Positions 53,199 through 62,155 are shown, counted from the first letter of the stretch. The stretch: DNA of 64,000 bases from Paenibacillus sp. 1001270B_150601_E10 (GCF_015558675.1 NZ_JADMOL010000004.1:389628-453627); one strand, 5' to 3'. Notes: generated from the letters alone by a model not told the origin. Numbers and translations are program-made.

Positions 53199-56153
53199 TT
53201 ACCCTTTTAAGTACGCAATATCTTTGAGCAGAAGCGCCGAGTAATCCTTATGAATGCGGGATGGAGTCTTTGCATGAATCTCATCCTCCAAAGCTTTCCA
53301 TGCGGCTTGCTTCGCCTCAGCTGTGTTTGCTGCTTGAACCTGCTGAATAAGAATCAATAGCTGGTTGGCTGTAGCCTGGTCCTTAATTTGTTTCTCAGCA
53401 GCCCCTTTGTTCACCACTTCGTCCAAATTTGCAAGATCGAGGCGAATTGTAAGGGTAAAGGTTGCAGTTTCTTTGTTGCCTTGTTTATCGGCAGCTGTCA
53501 GGAATACGCGATGCTCACCAGGAGCAAGTGAGAGTGCAGTAGGGTCTAATGTAATCACCTGATCTTTTATGGCCTGTTTAACAGGCGACTGGTCTACCTG
53601 CACGGTCAAGGATGTAACATCCCCATGAAGCTGGAAAGGAATCTTTACGATCTCGTGCTGATATGCACGTGTCGTTTCAGGTCCCGTAACCAAGGACGTT
53701 TCTTTTAACGTCCACAGCTCCTGATCAGGCTTAGGCAAGTTCATTGCCGTCACTTTAGATTTTGCGGCAGCGCTGTATTTGAGCCCCCATTTATCGAAGA
53801 ACTCAAGAAGATTGTGGCCGCTCATCTCAGAGGCCTTCACTACGAATAGATCGAGCTCTTGACTGTCGTTCTTCGGCAGTTCTGCTGCTGGAATCTCTCG
53901 CACGCTTGTAAAGATCTTCGTATAGAGCTCCCATCCATAGGCAAGCTGCAATTGCCGGAACATAACCAAGCGGCTCCATACGTCAATCTGATCGCTGTTA
54001 AAGTCCTTGCCTTCATTCGGCTTATTGACATACTTCAGAGCTTGGTCGTATACCGTCGTTCCGTCTGTTCGAGTAAGCAGCAGGCGTGAGGAGTTATGGA
54101 AGTAGTCTTGTGCTCTTAGAGAGAACAAGTTAACGGTCGCTTCCGTAATGGCTCCCCAAGTCCATGGGCTTTGCTGATATTCGTGACCGGTCTCGTGCCA
54201 CCAGCCCCAGCCTCCAAGGGTCTTAATGCCTTCCACTGTTACGGCATCCTTCGCTGAGGATTTGCTGAAGAACATAATCGGATAGCCTGCATGCATGAAC
54301 CCTGCACTGATCTGGTGATCTCCGACGTAACGGAAAGGAAGATTCACGCTTTTATGCGGTTCAGCTTGATCTGGCGTAAGACCTGCAAGGTCATCAAACT
54401 CCTTAAACATCTCATCCCACAGCTTCAGTACCTCATCGGGGTTGTCGAGATTGCGAATATATTCGCTAGGAACAGTGAGAATGACTCGTTCAGACTGAAG
54501 TTCCGCCCATGGAGCATCATAATTGCGAATGGTTTTCTTCCATTCATTATTGCTCGTTTCACCAAGCACATAATATGGCACATGATATCCTCCACTAACG
54601 GAGATGGTTGCCTTTTTTCCTGCTGTTGGCTTCGTAGGAATGAGATAAATCAAGCCGCCATATGGACTGGTTACAGTGTTTTCTCCAGGGGTTAGCGATA
54701 CCTTTTTTGTCACGACCGGAGCCCGTAGCCATTTATCCATTCCTAGGCTGCTTAGATTATCGGTATGGGCGCCAATTTGCACATCAAGATCGGTGACCCC
54801 ATCAGGTACGTCAATTGTAATCGATTCGCCTGGGTTGGCGTATAAGCCTGTGCTAATCCAATTGTCAGGCGTATACAGCTGACGCAAGGAGCTGAACTTG
54901 GAGAACTCAAAGTCTACATTCACCTGTTTGTTGTCTACCTTAGACGTGCCTGCTGGTACAGATCCAGGGAAGGCATCGGCAAATGGAGACTTGGCACCAT
55001 TAGGATCCTTAAGGATACGCTCTAGCAACAAAGGCAGCAATGCTGCGCTATACGGCTTCGAAGTCGCATTGAAAGGTAAAGTAGCTCCCGCCAGCTTCTC
55101 TGAATCTGCAATGACCTGGGCATACAAAGGAGCTTCTGGCGATAAGGAACCCAATGAAGCAACCAATGTAGAGGTAAGGATTGTAAGCTTATCTTGACTG
55201 GATGAGTTCGTTAGTCCGATAGCGGTATCCTTAATGTCCTTCGTCCCGGCTTCAACTGCCTTCGCTTCAACCAATATATGATTCAAATTGTAGTGATTGG
55301 ATTCTTGAGGCGTTAGAATCGGTGCTGTCCCATCCCATTTGGTTGCTTGGTTGTTCATTAAGGAGATCCCTAGCTTATTCAGCAGTTCCTGCAGCGGGTA
55401 ATCGCTGCTTAAGAAGGCGTGGTCTTTGCCATTATCGTTAGAAACGTATGGAAACTGCTCCAGCACCCAACCCTTGAGCGCGACTGCGAGTCTGCCGCCC
55501 TTATGCACATAATCGAGCAGAAGGGGAACATCCTCCTTTGTCACATAGGCATAATCAATATGTGCGACAGGATATTTTTCAGGGTCCAACAACGGTTTGC
55601 CGTCCGTATCTTTGTCTGACCAGTTTGCAAGCTTCTTGACTTGAATAGGCAGATCCGATCTTGCGCCGAAGTCTGCGCTTTTCGTTAGAATCGATACCGT
55701 TCCTTCCCCTGCGAGCGCTTTCTCATAACTCATTGGAAGATCCTCCGTCAGCCATAATAGCGTATTGCGGGCCACTCGCGCATTACTGCTTGGTGCATCA
55801 GCATCTTTGAAATTAAAAAACACTTCACCGCCGATAGCGGTAACACGTCCAGCGCCATAACGACCAGCCACCATCAAGGAGGTTGACTTTCCATCCGCAC
55901 TTACCGCGAAAGCTTGATCTCCAATTGGAGCAATCCCTCCATTATAGGAATCGCCGTCAAGCGGAATTCCAGCAAGGTCTTTAGCAAATATGGACAAATC
56001 ATGCTCAAGATTGGCAGGAACTGCTTCTTTGCCGTATGTAACTTCCGTAACAGAAGGTACAGCTTCATTTCCTTGTGCAAGCACAGGCTGAAGCATAGAG
56101 AATACGAGTGTCATCGAGAGAATCGTGGTGACCAGAGTTTGCTTTTTACTCAT
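53199..56153 (-). CDS. Large secreted M60/enhancin-type metallopeptidase (SslE/AcfD-like)
   Basis: A 984-residue exported zinc protease. Signal peptide 1-27 (ends VLAQG); residues about 35-400 resemble the N-terminal region of AcfD/SslE-type proteins, a class I glutamine-amidotransferase-like fold (MVAGRYGAGRVTAIGGE); an M60 accessory domain near 430-570 (TGLYANPGESITIDV, PYYVLGET); the catalytic domain with HETGH at 653-657 and Glu671; and a C-terminal Ig-like plus helical part. ATG 56153 has AAGGAG 11 bases upstream. Related enzymes cleave mucin-type glycoproteins. It lies downstream of the hybrid kinase on the same strand, next to the adhesin; a joint role in surface colonisation is inferred. 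Confidence 0.9.
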   Translation of the reverse strand: MSKKQTLVTTILSMTLVFSMLQPVLAQGNEAVPSVTEVTYGKEAVPANLEHDLSIFAKDLAGIPLDGDSYNGGIAPIGDQAFAVSADGKSTSLMVAGRYGAGRVTAIGGEVFFNFKDADAPSSNARVARNTLLWLTEDLPMSYEKALAGEGTVSILTKSADFGARSDLPIQVKKLANWSDKDTDGKPLLDPEKYPVAHIDYAYVTKEDVPLLLDYVHKGGRLAVALKGWVLEQFPYVSNDNGKDHAFLSSDYPLQELLNKLGISLMNNQATKWDGTAPILTPQESNHYNLNHILVEAKAVEAGTKDIKDTAIGLTNSSSQDKLTILTSTLVASLGSLSPEAPLYAQVIADSEKLAGATLPFNATSKPYSAALLPLLLERILKDPNGAKSPFADAFPGSVPAGTSKVDNKQVNVDFEFSKFSSLRQLYTPDNWISTGLYANPGESITIDVPDGVTDLDVQIGAHTDNLSSLGMDKWLRAPVVTKKVSLTPGENTVTSPYGGLIYLIPTKPTAGKKATISVSGGYHVPYYVLGETSNNEWKKTIRNYDAPWAELQSERVILTVPSEYIRNLDNPDEVLKLWDEMFKEFDDLAGLTPDQAEPHKSVNLPFRYVGDHQISAGFMHAGYPIMFFSKSSAKDAVTVEGIKTLGGWGWWHETGHEYQQSPWTWGAITEATVNLFSLRAQDYFHNSSRLLLTRTDGTTVYDQALKYVNKPNEGKDFNSDQIDVWSRLVMFRQLQLAYGWELYTKIFTSVREIPAAELPKNDSQELDLFVVKASEMSGHNLLEFFDKWGLKYSAAAKSKVTAMNLPKPDQELWTLKETSLVTGPETTRAYQHEIVKIPFQLHGDVTSLTVQVDQSPVKQAIKDQVITLDPTALSLAPGEHRVFLTAADKQGNKETATFTLTIRLDLANLDEVVNKGAAEKQIKDQATANQLLILIQQVQAANTAEAKQAAWKALEDEIHAKTPSRIHKDYSALLLKDIAYLKG

Positions 56154-56625
56154 GGACAAATACACTCCTTCATATTCAATGGTAGCTGCTGCAAATGGAG
56201 AGATCCCCTGGCAAGATGGTTATGCTGTTTTAGTGATGGGAAAAATAATGAATGCTAAAGTGGTGTTAGAGATACGCGGGTTATGACATACGAGATGATA
56301 GCTTGAGAAGATCATGCTGAAGTGGTAAGAAAAAAGAAAGAATGATTGCCGACAATCGGAGAATCAAGGTGGAAAAACCGCTACGTCTATTTCCTCCTTT
56401 CTCACTAGGCAGGGGTATTGTGTGTGCGTTATAGTAGTTGTGTTGTACATCATATTGTATAGAAGCGCGATATCGTTGACAAGAACTTGATCAGGAATAA
56501 GTTCAAAATCATACTTAAGGACAGGGTAATAGGTATTCCGACGCAGAGGAGTGGAAATGCTTTCATTTTTTTGCGACAATAGATACGTTAATGTGATAGA
56601 AAAGGCATGGAAAGGAAGCTCGAAA
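56154..56625. other. Divergent intergenic region between M60 and tex genes
   Basis: No gene with a ribosome site. A frame on the plus strand is open from 56551 into tex but has no start signal. Promoters for both flanking genes must lie here; a TTGACA at about 56476 has no good partner. Confidence 0.4.
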
Positions 56626-58869
56626 ATGACTGTACATGACGAAATGTTAGAACTGTCAGCACTGGATGTCATCCTTGAGGAGATGAAGACGAAGCAGCCG
56701 GATACGCTGCTCCGCCAGTTGGCACAGGAGCTTGCACTTGGAAAAGGCCAAATTCAGCGAACCGTTGACCTGCTGGACGAAGGCAATACGATTCCCTTTA
56801 TCGCTCGTTACCGCAAGGAGATGACCGGCGAGCTAGATGAGAATCAGCTTCGAGCCATTGAAGAACGTTTGAAATATTTAAGAGGATTGGAAGATCGCAA
56901 AGCCGAAGTGCTTCGCCTGATCGCAGAGCAGGGCAAGCTGACGCTGAAGCTTAAAAACACCATCGTGGGTGCCGTCAAGCTTCAAGAGGTAGAGGATCTT
57001 TACCGTCCTTATCGACAAAAGCGAAAGACGCGCGCAAGCGTAGCGAAGGAGCGCGGGCTTGAGCCGCTTGCAGCCTGGATTCTGACTGAACCAAAGTCAC
57101 AACATCCAGAGCAGGAAGCGGAGAAGTATGTGAACGCAGAGCAGGGCGTGGAGACGGTTGAACAGGCGCTTCAGGGAGCAATGGATATTATCGCGGAAAT
57201 GATCGGCGATGATCCAGTCGTTCGCCAATGGATTCGCCAATATACATACGATCATGGCATTATACGTACGGAAGCAAAGGATCAAGAGGCAGAATCAGTA
57301 TATGAAATGTATTATGCCTATCAAGAGCCTGTGAAGCGTCTGCCTTCTCACCGTATTCTGGCGATTAATCGCGGAGAGCGGGAAGAGATGCTTAAGGTAT
57401 CGCTTGACGTCGAGCTTGATCGCATTCTTGCTTATATTCAGCGCAGATGGATTAAAGGTTCCTCGACTGTGCAGCATCTGCTCGAGGCAGCGATCGAGGA
57501 TGCTTATAAGCGTTTGATTGCCCCGTCCATTGAACGCGATGTTCGCAATGAATTGACCGAGAAGGCGGAAGAGCAAGCGATTCAGGTGTTCTCAAGTAAT
57601 CTGAAGAGCCTCTTGCTTCAGCCTCCGGTGAAGGGCAAGCGCGTGCTTGGCGTGGACCCCGCGTTTCGAACCGGCTGCAAGCTAGCCGTCGTAGATGATA
57701 CAGGCAAGCTGCTTGAGGTCGCGGTCACCTATCCGACACCGCCGAACAACAAGGTTGCGGAGGCAGAGAAGATCTTTGACCGCTTAGCGGATCAATACCG
57801 CTTTGAGCTCGTCGTGATCGGCAACGGCACGGCTTCGCGCGAGACGGAGCAGTTCGTTGCTGATTGGATCGGCAAGCGCAAAGCGAAGAAGGGCGATACG
57901 CTGCAATATGTGATCGTCAATGAAGCCGGAGCGAGCGTCTATTCCGCATCCAAGCTAGCGCAGGAGGAATTCCCGGATCTTGACGTTGCGGAGCGAAGCG
58001 CAGCTTCCATTGCCCGCCGGATGCAGGACCCGCTTGCGGAGCTTGTCAAGATTGAGCCGAAGGCGATTGGCGTTGGGCAGTATCAACATGATGTAACACC
58101 GAAGCGCTTAGAAGAAAGCCTTGGCGCCGTCGTGGAGTCGGCTGTAAACCATGTCGGCGTCGATGTGAATACAGCTTCGTCATCCTTGTTGTCATACGTA
58201 TCGGGAATCAATGCAACGCTTGCCCGCAATATCGTGAAGTTCCGTGAAGAGAATGGCAAGTTCACGAAGCGGAGCCTGCTGCAAAAAGTACCTCGGCTTG
58301 GTCCGAAAGCATATGAGCAGTCGATAGGCTTCCTGCGCATTACAGATGGCGGAAATTTGCTTGACAGCACGCCGATTCACCCTGAATCCTATAAGGTAGT
58401 GGAGAAGCTGCTTGGCTCGCTTGGTCTTACGCAGGCTGCCATTGGATCGAAGGAATTAAAGGACAAGCTTCATTCGCTTAACATGGATGAGACTGCTCAT
58501 GCGCTCGATGTAGGCGTGCCTACCTTGCGAGACATTATCGACAGCTTGCTTCGTCCAGGTCGAGATCCGCGTGAAGAGCTTCCACCCGTTATCTTTAGAA
58601 CGGACGTCCTTCAGATCGAGGACTTGAAGCCGGGGATGGAGCTTCAAGGAACGGTTCGAAATGTCATTGATTTTGGGGCTTTTGTGGATATTGGCATTAA
58701 AAATGACGGGCTCGTCCATATTTCTCAACTAAGCGATAAATTCGTCAAACATCCATTGGACGTCGTGGCTGTGGGAGATAATGTTACCGTATGGGTGCTG
58801 AATGTCGACCTCAAAAAGGGACGCGTTGGTCTTACGATGAAAGCGCCGATAGAAGCCCAACAGGCTTAG
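56626..58869 (+). CDS. tex: Tex-family RNA-binding transcription accessory protein
   Basis: A 747-residue multi-domain protein: N-terminal helical domain (IPFIARYRKEMTGELDE), YqgF-like RNase H fold (RVLGVDPAFRTGCKLAVVD), helix-hairpin-helix pair (NTASSSLLSYVSGI, KRSLLQKVPRLG) and a C-terminal S1 domain (LQGTVRNVIDFGAFVDIGI, GLVHISQLSD). Tex binds nucleic acid and affects transcription and stress fitness. ATG 56626 follows AAAGGAAG and starts the family N-terminus; the frame is open to 56551 but without a site. Next genes cmpA and sprT give the same order as in B. subtilis. Confidence 0.95.
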   Translation: MTVHDEMLELSALDVILEEMKTKQPDTLLRQLAQELALGKGQIQRTVDLLDEGNTIPFIARYRKEMTGELDENQLRAIEERLKYLRGLEDRKAEVLRLIAEQGKLTLKLKNTIVGAVKLQEVEDLYRPYRQKRKTRASVAKERGLEPLAAWILTEPKSQHPEQEAEKYVNAEQGVETVEQALQGAMDIIAEMIGDDPVVRQWIRQYTYDHGIIRTEAKDQEAESVYEMYYAYQEPVKRLPSHRILAINRGEREEMLKVSLDVELDRILAYIQRRWIKGSSTVQHLLEAAIEDAYKRLIAPSIERDVRNELTEKAEEQAIQVFSSNLKSLLLQPPVKGKRVLGVDPAFRTGCKLAVVDDTGKLLEVAVTYPTPPNNKVAEAEKIFDRLADQYRFELVVIGNGTASRETEQFVADWIGKRKAKKGDTLQYVIVNEAGASVYSASKLAQEEFPDLDVAERSAASIARRMQDPLAELVKIEPKAIGVGQYQHDVTPKRLEESLGAVVESAVNHVGVDVNTASSSLLSYVSGINATLARNIVKFREENGKFTKRSLLQKVPRLGPKAYEQSIGFLRITDGGNLLDSTPIHPESYKVVEKLLGSLGLTQAAIGSKELKDKLHSLNMDETAHALDVGVPTLRDIIDSLLRPGRDPREELPPVIFRTDVLQIEDLKPGMELQGTVRNVIDFGAFVDIGIKNDGLVHISQLSDKFVKHPLDVVAVGDNVTVWVLNVDLKKGRVGLTMKAPIEAQQA

Positions 58870-58970
58870 CTAAAAGGCAAATTCGTAGCAGCCCTCATTC
58901 CTTGCTGTGCTTGCTTTGTTCCGCTTGATTATACACCGGTTTCAAAGTGATCATATTGGATCCATTTAAC

Positions 58971-58999
58971 ACAGGCTGCACCCTCGGTGCAGCCTGTTA
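58971..58999 (+). terminator. Hairpin terminator after tex
   Basis: Perfect 12-base stem ACAGGCTGCACC / GGTGCAGCCTGT around CTC, then TATTG. Confidence 0.75.
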
Positions 59000-59103
59000 T
59001 TGTCTATGCGATTAGGCGCAAGCCCTGCCTAAACATCCGTCAGCATCATACTGTAGTACAGATGGGCAAGAATCCCTTGTTGGATCAGAAAGGGGGAGTG
59101 CGA

Positions 59104-59430
59104 ATGTCAAAAAAATCTCAACGGTCTAGCAGCAGTAATCGAAATGGCAGAAAAAACAGCTACAATAATAACAGCAGCAATAACGCTAACCATACGACAA
59201 ATAACCAGAGCAATACAGCAGAGAACCTGTCTGGACTCAGCTCGGATGATCTTGAAATTATTGCTGCTTTTCTAGCCGTTGCAGCGGATGTAGTCGCACT
59301 CCTTTCTTTATTGAAGGCAAGAGACGAAAAAATACAGGGAGAAGGAGATGGCGAGTCAGGCCTCCCTGATGTTTTATTAACGAGCTTGCGTGGTGGTGTA
59401 AAAAGCAAGAATCGGAGAAGGCCCAGATAA
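59104..59430 (+). CDS. Hypothetical protein, Ser/Asn-rich N-terminus with a hydrophobic helix
   Basis: A 108-residue protein starting at ATG 59104 after AAAGGGGGAG. Residues 1-45 are Ser/Asn/Lys-rich low complexity, followed by SSDDLEIIAAFLAVAADVVALL, a long hydrophobic or amphipathic helix, a charged Lys/Glu segment and a basic end (KNRRRPR). I do not recognise a family. It lies between tex and cmpA, where B. subtilis has no gene. Composition suggests a small spore or membrane-associated protein; this is weak. Confidence 0.7.
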   Translation: MSKKSQRSSSSNRNGRKNSYNNNSSNNANHTTNNQSNTAENLSGLSSDDLEIIAAFLAVAADVVALLSLLKARDEKIQGEGDGESGLPDVLLTSLRGGVKSKNRRRPR

Positions 59431-59620
59431 TTCGTTTCTGGGTTGTTTTTGGGTCAAAGCTTGTCCTGTAGATCAAAATAAATATCCCAAGACATCCTAT
59501 GGACAGCTCGGGATTGTGTTGTTCGATTCCTTACAGCTGAACAGCATCCATAACGCATGGAGCTATCGCTTTGTAAACAAACGGATATGAGCGAATATGG
59601 CTCTCAATCGCTGTTTCCAT

Positions 59621-59740
59621 TTAGCTGCGCGTTTGTGGGTTCGAACGGTAAAAAAACCAGCACTCGTTTAAAAGCTTAATTTGACGCCGATCCTTTTTCT
59701 GAAAGGCTCTCATTAATTGATTGCTCAACCATTGCGGCAT
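59621..59740 (-). CDS. cmpA: Cortex morphogenetic protein CmpA
   Basis: Read directly from the minus strand: ATG at 59740, stop at 59623-59621, 39 residues, with GGGAGG seven bases upstream. It starts MPQWLSNQLMRAF and contains QIKLLNECWFFYR, matching the 37-residue CmpA of B. subtilis, which delays cortex assembly by promoting ClpXP degradation of SpoIVA when coat assembly fails. It sits between tex and sprT as in B. subtilis. Expression is expected in the mother cell. It is below the length at which most gene callers report. Confidence 0.93.
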   Translation of the reverse strand: MPQWLSNQLMRAFQKKDRRQIKLLNECWFFYRSNPQTRS

Positions 59741-59865
59741 AGGATAGCCTCCCTGTGACGTGATCTGCATGGGAGTCATGCATTGTTTCCCGTTGTACCG
59801 CTATCTTATGGGCGATTGTGCCTTTTGGTGCAGGTCCATTCTAATTGGGGATTGGAATATATAAG

Positions 59866-59906
59866 AGAAGCCCAACCCGTATTGACAAATACGGCTGGGC
59901 TTCTTT
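59866..59906. terminator. Strong terminator near the end of the minus-strand 118-residue gene
   Basis: AGAAGCCCA (59866-59874) pairs with TGGGCTTCT (59896-59904), inner CCGTATT/AATACGG stem, TTTT on the plus side and TCTTATATATT on the minus side. Confidence 0.8.
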
Positions 59907-59973
59907 TAAAAAAAGCATGATAAGTCCAATGGGTTGCATCAAAACCTACTCATGATTTTCAACCTTCAACGGA

Positions 59974-60330
59974 TTAGGACAAGAGTTCTTCTTCCTCATA
60001 CCACTGCTCAAGCTGCGCTTCCAATGCGCGAATTTCCGTTAGCAAGGAGATCAGAGGATATTCCGTTTCCTGAATGGCAGCAAAGCTCTTCTCCAACTGA
60101 TTCAAGTAGGTGATGCCGCTAACGATCTGGTCCTCTTCACGGAGCAGCTCCAGATGGTCGCATTCTGCTACAGCAATTGGCAGCCTCGGTACATTCAATG
60201 CAGTAAGCTTGCTGATTTCCTTATTCAATCGCAGATTGAGCGCACTCAATTGATACGCGTAATCTGCAGGCATCTCGACAAATTCCAGCCTGGATTCCTG
60301 TTGGAATACGAGGTAGCGCATCTTAGGCAT
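59974..60330 (-). CDS. Hypothetical protein, 118 residues
   Basis: The frame is open from 60357, but ATG 60330 has GAAGGAGAG just upstream, giving MPKMRYLVFQQ. The protein is acidic and largely helical after a short beta-like start (FVEMPADYAYQLSALNLRLNKEI), ending in a Glu-rich tail. I recall homologues in Paenibacillus under the unreliable label hydrolase/acyltransferase; no catalytic motif is present, so no function is assigned. It is divergent from sprT. Confidence 0.8.
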   Translation of the reverse strand: MPKMRYLVFQQESRLEFVEMPADYAYQLSALNLRLNKEISKLTALNVPRLPIAVAECDHLELLREEDQIVSGITYLNQLEKSFAAIQETEYPLISLLTEIRALEAQLEQWYEEEELLS

Positions 60331-60451
60331 GGGTCTCTCTCCTTCGTCGTTCATCATTTTCTCTTGACAGTGTAAAGGAGTTCAAGTACAAATTCAAGTA
60401 GATTCATCGTTTTCGTAAGGGTGATAAAGTGGGGGTACAAGGAGGGGGAAG

Positions 60452-60928
60452 ATGACAACCGCACTGACCAATGAATACTTGCAGCAATGGATTGAGATTG
60501 TTTCGCTGCGGGATTTCCATATTCCTTTTCGACACCTGGCAAGGTGGAATCATCGGCTTTCCTCAACAGGCGGTCGCTACTTGCTGAAATCCCATGATAT
60601 CGAGATTAATCCGAAGCAGTTTGTTCAAAATGGAGCGGAAGAGGTGGAGCGCATTATTAAGCATGAGCTCTGCCACTATCATCTGCATCTTGCAAAGAGA
60701 GGATATAAACACCAGGACGCAGAGTTTAAGCAACTGCTTGCCAAGGTAGGGGGCTCGCGCTATTGCAAGAGCTTGCCTGAATCGCAGAAGAAGAAAGCTG
60801 AGCCTTACCGATACCGACTTGTTTGTCACAGCTGCGGACAACAGTATTTGCGCAAGCGCAAGGTCGATGTTAAAAAGTATGTATGCGGCAAATGCCGCGG
60901 CAAATTAGCCTTGGAGAGCATTCGTTAG
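60452..60928 (+). CDS. sprT: SprT-like zinc metalloprotease family protein
   Basis: A 158-residue YdcK/SprT-type protein. The zinc motif is HELCHYHLH (HExxH), and the C-terminus has a zinc ribbon, VCHSCGQQY and VCGKCRGK. Related proteins (Spartan/SprT) degrade DNA-protein crosslinks, but the bacterial SprT role is unproven. AAGGAGGGGG precedes the ATG. Order tex-cmpA-sprT-tRNA matches B. subtilis, apart from the genes inserted here. Confidence 0.93.
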   Translation: MTTALTNEYLQQWIEIVSLRDFHIPFRHLARWNHRLSSTGGRYLLKSHDIEINPKQFVQNGAEEVERIIKHELCHYHLHLAKRGYKHQDAEFKQLLAKVGGSRYCKSLPESQKKKAEPYRYRLVCHSCGQQYLRKRKVDVKKYVCGKCRGKLALESIR

Positions 60929-60956
60929 ATCTTGATTAGAGGCGGGAGGATGCGTT

Positions 60957-61781
60957 ATGGGGAAATTAGATGGTAGAGTTGTTGCAATTACAGGTCCACG
61001 CAAAGCGGAGGAAATGAGCATTCTTGTCAAAAAGCAAGGTGGAATTCCACTTGTCCGTTCCGCGCAAGGAACCATGTTCGAAGGCTTTGAGCACTTGGAG
61101 GCTGAGGTGGACAAGCTGCTGGAGCATCCCCTTGATTGGGCAATTTGGACGACGGGGATGGGACTCGGCAAGCTTGTAGAGGCTGCAGAAGCTGGAGGCA
61201 AGCTTGAGAGGCTGCTCGAGAAGCTCGCATCTGTGAAGCATGCTGCCCGCGGCTACAAGACAGTGAATGCACTGCGCAAGCTCGGCATAACGCCTGACGT
61301 TCGTGATGACGATGGCTCCACGCTTGGCTTAATACGAGGATTGACGCAGATCAACGAGGACTGGAAGGATGCACATGTATCGCTTCAGCTTCATGGCGAT
61401 CCTGCCCCTAAGCTGGTTGAATTCATGGAGGAGTTTCAGGCATCGTACATCGAGCTCATGCCTTACCGTCATACGCCTCCTGCCGAAGAAGAGCTTGCGC
61501 TGCTTACCAAAGAGCTGCTCGCGCATCGCATTGATGTGGTTGCGATGACAAGTGCTCCACAGGCTCGCTTTCTATTCGAGTACGCGAAGGAGCATGGCGT
61601 GGATGATGCCTTGCGTGAAGTGTTCCGAGCGCGTACCCTTGCGGCTGCAGTCGGCAGGGTTACGGCCTCGGCATTAATCGATGAAGGCATCGAGCGGATT
61701 CTGATCCCGGAAGAAGAGCGAATGGGTGCCTTAATTGTCACCATCGGACGATGGTTTGAGGATCAGAAGACGTCCGTATAG
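60957..61781 (+). CDS. Uroporphyrinogen-III synthase family protein (HemD-like)
   Basis: A 274-residue protein of the HemD fold, two alpha/beta domains: GRVVAITGPRKAEEMSILVK, IWTTGMGLGKLVEA, then DVVAMTSAPQARFLFEYA and LAAAVGRVTASAL. HemD closes the tetrapyrrole ring with inversion of ring D. Here it is not in a hem operon but 29 bases after sprT, so it may serve another tetrapyrrole branch (siroheme, for example) or be a paralogue. GGGAGGAT precedes the ATG. The fold is clear, enzymatic role inferred. Confidence 0.82.
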   Translation: MGKLDGRVVAITGPRKAEEMSILVKKQGGIPLVRSAQGTMFEGFEHLEAEVDKLLEHPLDWAIWTTGMGLGKLVEAAEAGGKLERLLEKLASVKHAARGYKTVNALRKLGITPDVRDDDGSTLGLIRGLTQINEDWKDAHVSLQLHGDPAPKLVEFMEEFQASYIELMPYRHTPPAEEELALLTKELLAHRIDVVAMTSAPQARFLFEYAKEHGVDDALREVFRARTLAAAVGRVTASALIDEGIERILIPEEERMGALIVTIGRWFEDQKTSV

Positions 61782-61788
61782 ATATTTC

Positions 61789-61860
61789 GCGGAGCCATGG
61801 AAGCATCAGAGCTGCAGATTCCGTGTATACTCAGCCTTCGGTGGTTCCGCTTTCTTTTTT
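61789..61860 (+). terminator. Terminator after the hemD-like gene
   Basis: GCGGAGCCATGGAAG pairs, with G-U pairs, with CTTCGGTGGTTCCGC; then TTTCTTTTTT. Confidence 0.8.
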
Positions 61861-61871
61861 ATCCCAATGAC

Positions 61872-61900
61872 TTGACATTGAACTTTGTCCATGTTACATT
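61872..61900 (+). promoter_or_regulatory. Sigma-A promoter of the tRNA-Asn/Ser unit
   Basis: TTGACA (61872-61877), 17-base spacer, TACATT (61895-61900); transcription would start about six bases before tRNA-Asn. Confidence 0.85.
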
Positions 61901-61912
61901 AATTATTGTCAT

Positions 61913-61988
61913 TCCCTGATAGCTCAGTTGGTAGAGCACTCGACTGTTAATCGAGTTGTCACAGGTTCGAGTCCTGTTCGGGGAGCCA
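61913..61988 (+). tRNA. tRNA-Asn (anticodon GTT)
   Basis: Complete cloverleaf: acceptor TCCCTGA/TCGGGGA (one G-U pair), D arm with GCTCAGTTGGTAGAGC, anticodon loop CTGTTAA with GTT, T arm ACAGGTTCGAGTCCTGT, discriminator G and encoded CCA at 61986-61988. Confidence 0.97.
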
Positions 61989-61992
61989 CTTT

Positions 61993-62081
61993 GGAGAGAT
62001 ACCCAAGAGGCCGAAGGGGGCGCTTTGCTAAAGCGTTAGGGTGTAACAGCCGCGGGGGTTCGAATCCCCCTTTCTCCGCCA
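61993..62081 (+). tRNA. tRNA-Ser (anticodon GCT)
   Basis: Acceptor GGAGAGA/TTTCTCC, anticodon arm around TTGCTAA with GCT (reads AGC/AGU), long variable arm as in class II tRNAs (GTTAGGGTGTAACAGCC), T arm GGGGGTTCGAATCCCCC, encoded CCA. It begins four bases after tRNA-Asn, so the two are co-transcribed. Confidence 0.97.
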
Positions 62082-62103
62082 TTTAACTTTATCTTTTCTC
62101 ATG

Positions 62104-62124
62104 ATCCCGTAAGGGATTTTTTGT
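62104..62124 (+). terminator. Terminator of the tRNA-Asn/Ser transcript
   Basis: ATCCC pairs with GGGAT around GTAA, then TTTTTTG. Confidence 0.82.
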
Positions 62125-62148
62125 TTTTATCGGGTTAATATTTACAAT
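62121..62148 (+). promoter_or_regulatory. Candidate promoter for the mgtE leader RNA
   Basis: TTGTTT (62121-62126), 16 bases, TACAAT (62143-62148); start near 62156. The -35 lies in the T tract of the preceding terminator. Confidence 0.5.
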
Positions 62149-62155
62149 GGATGTC

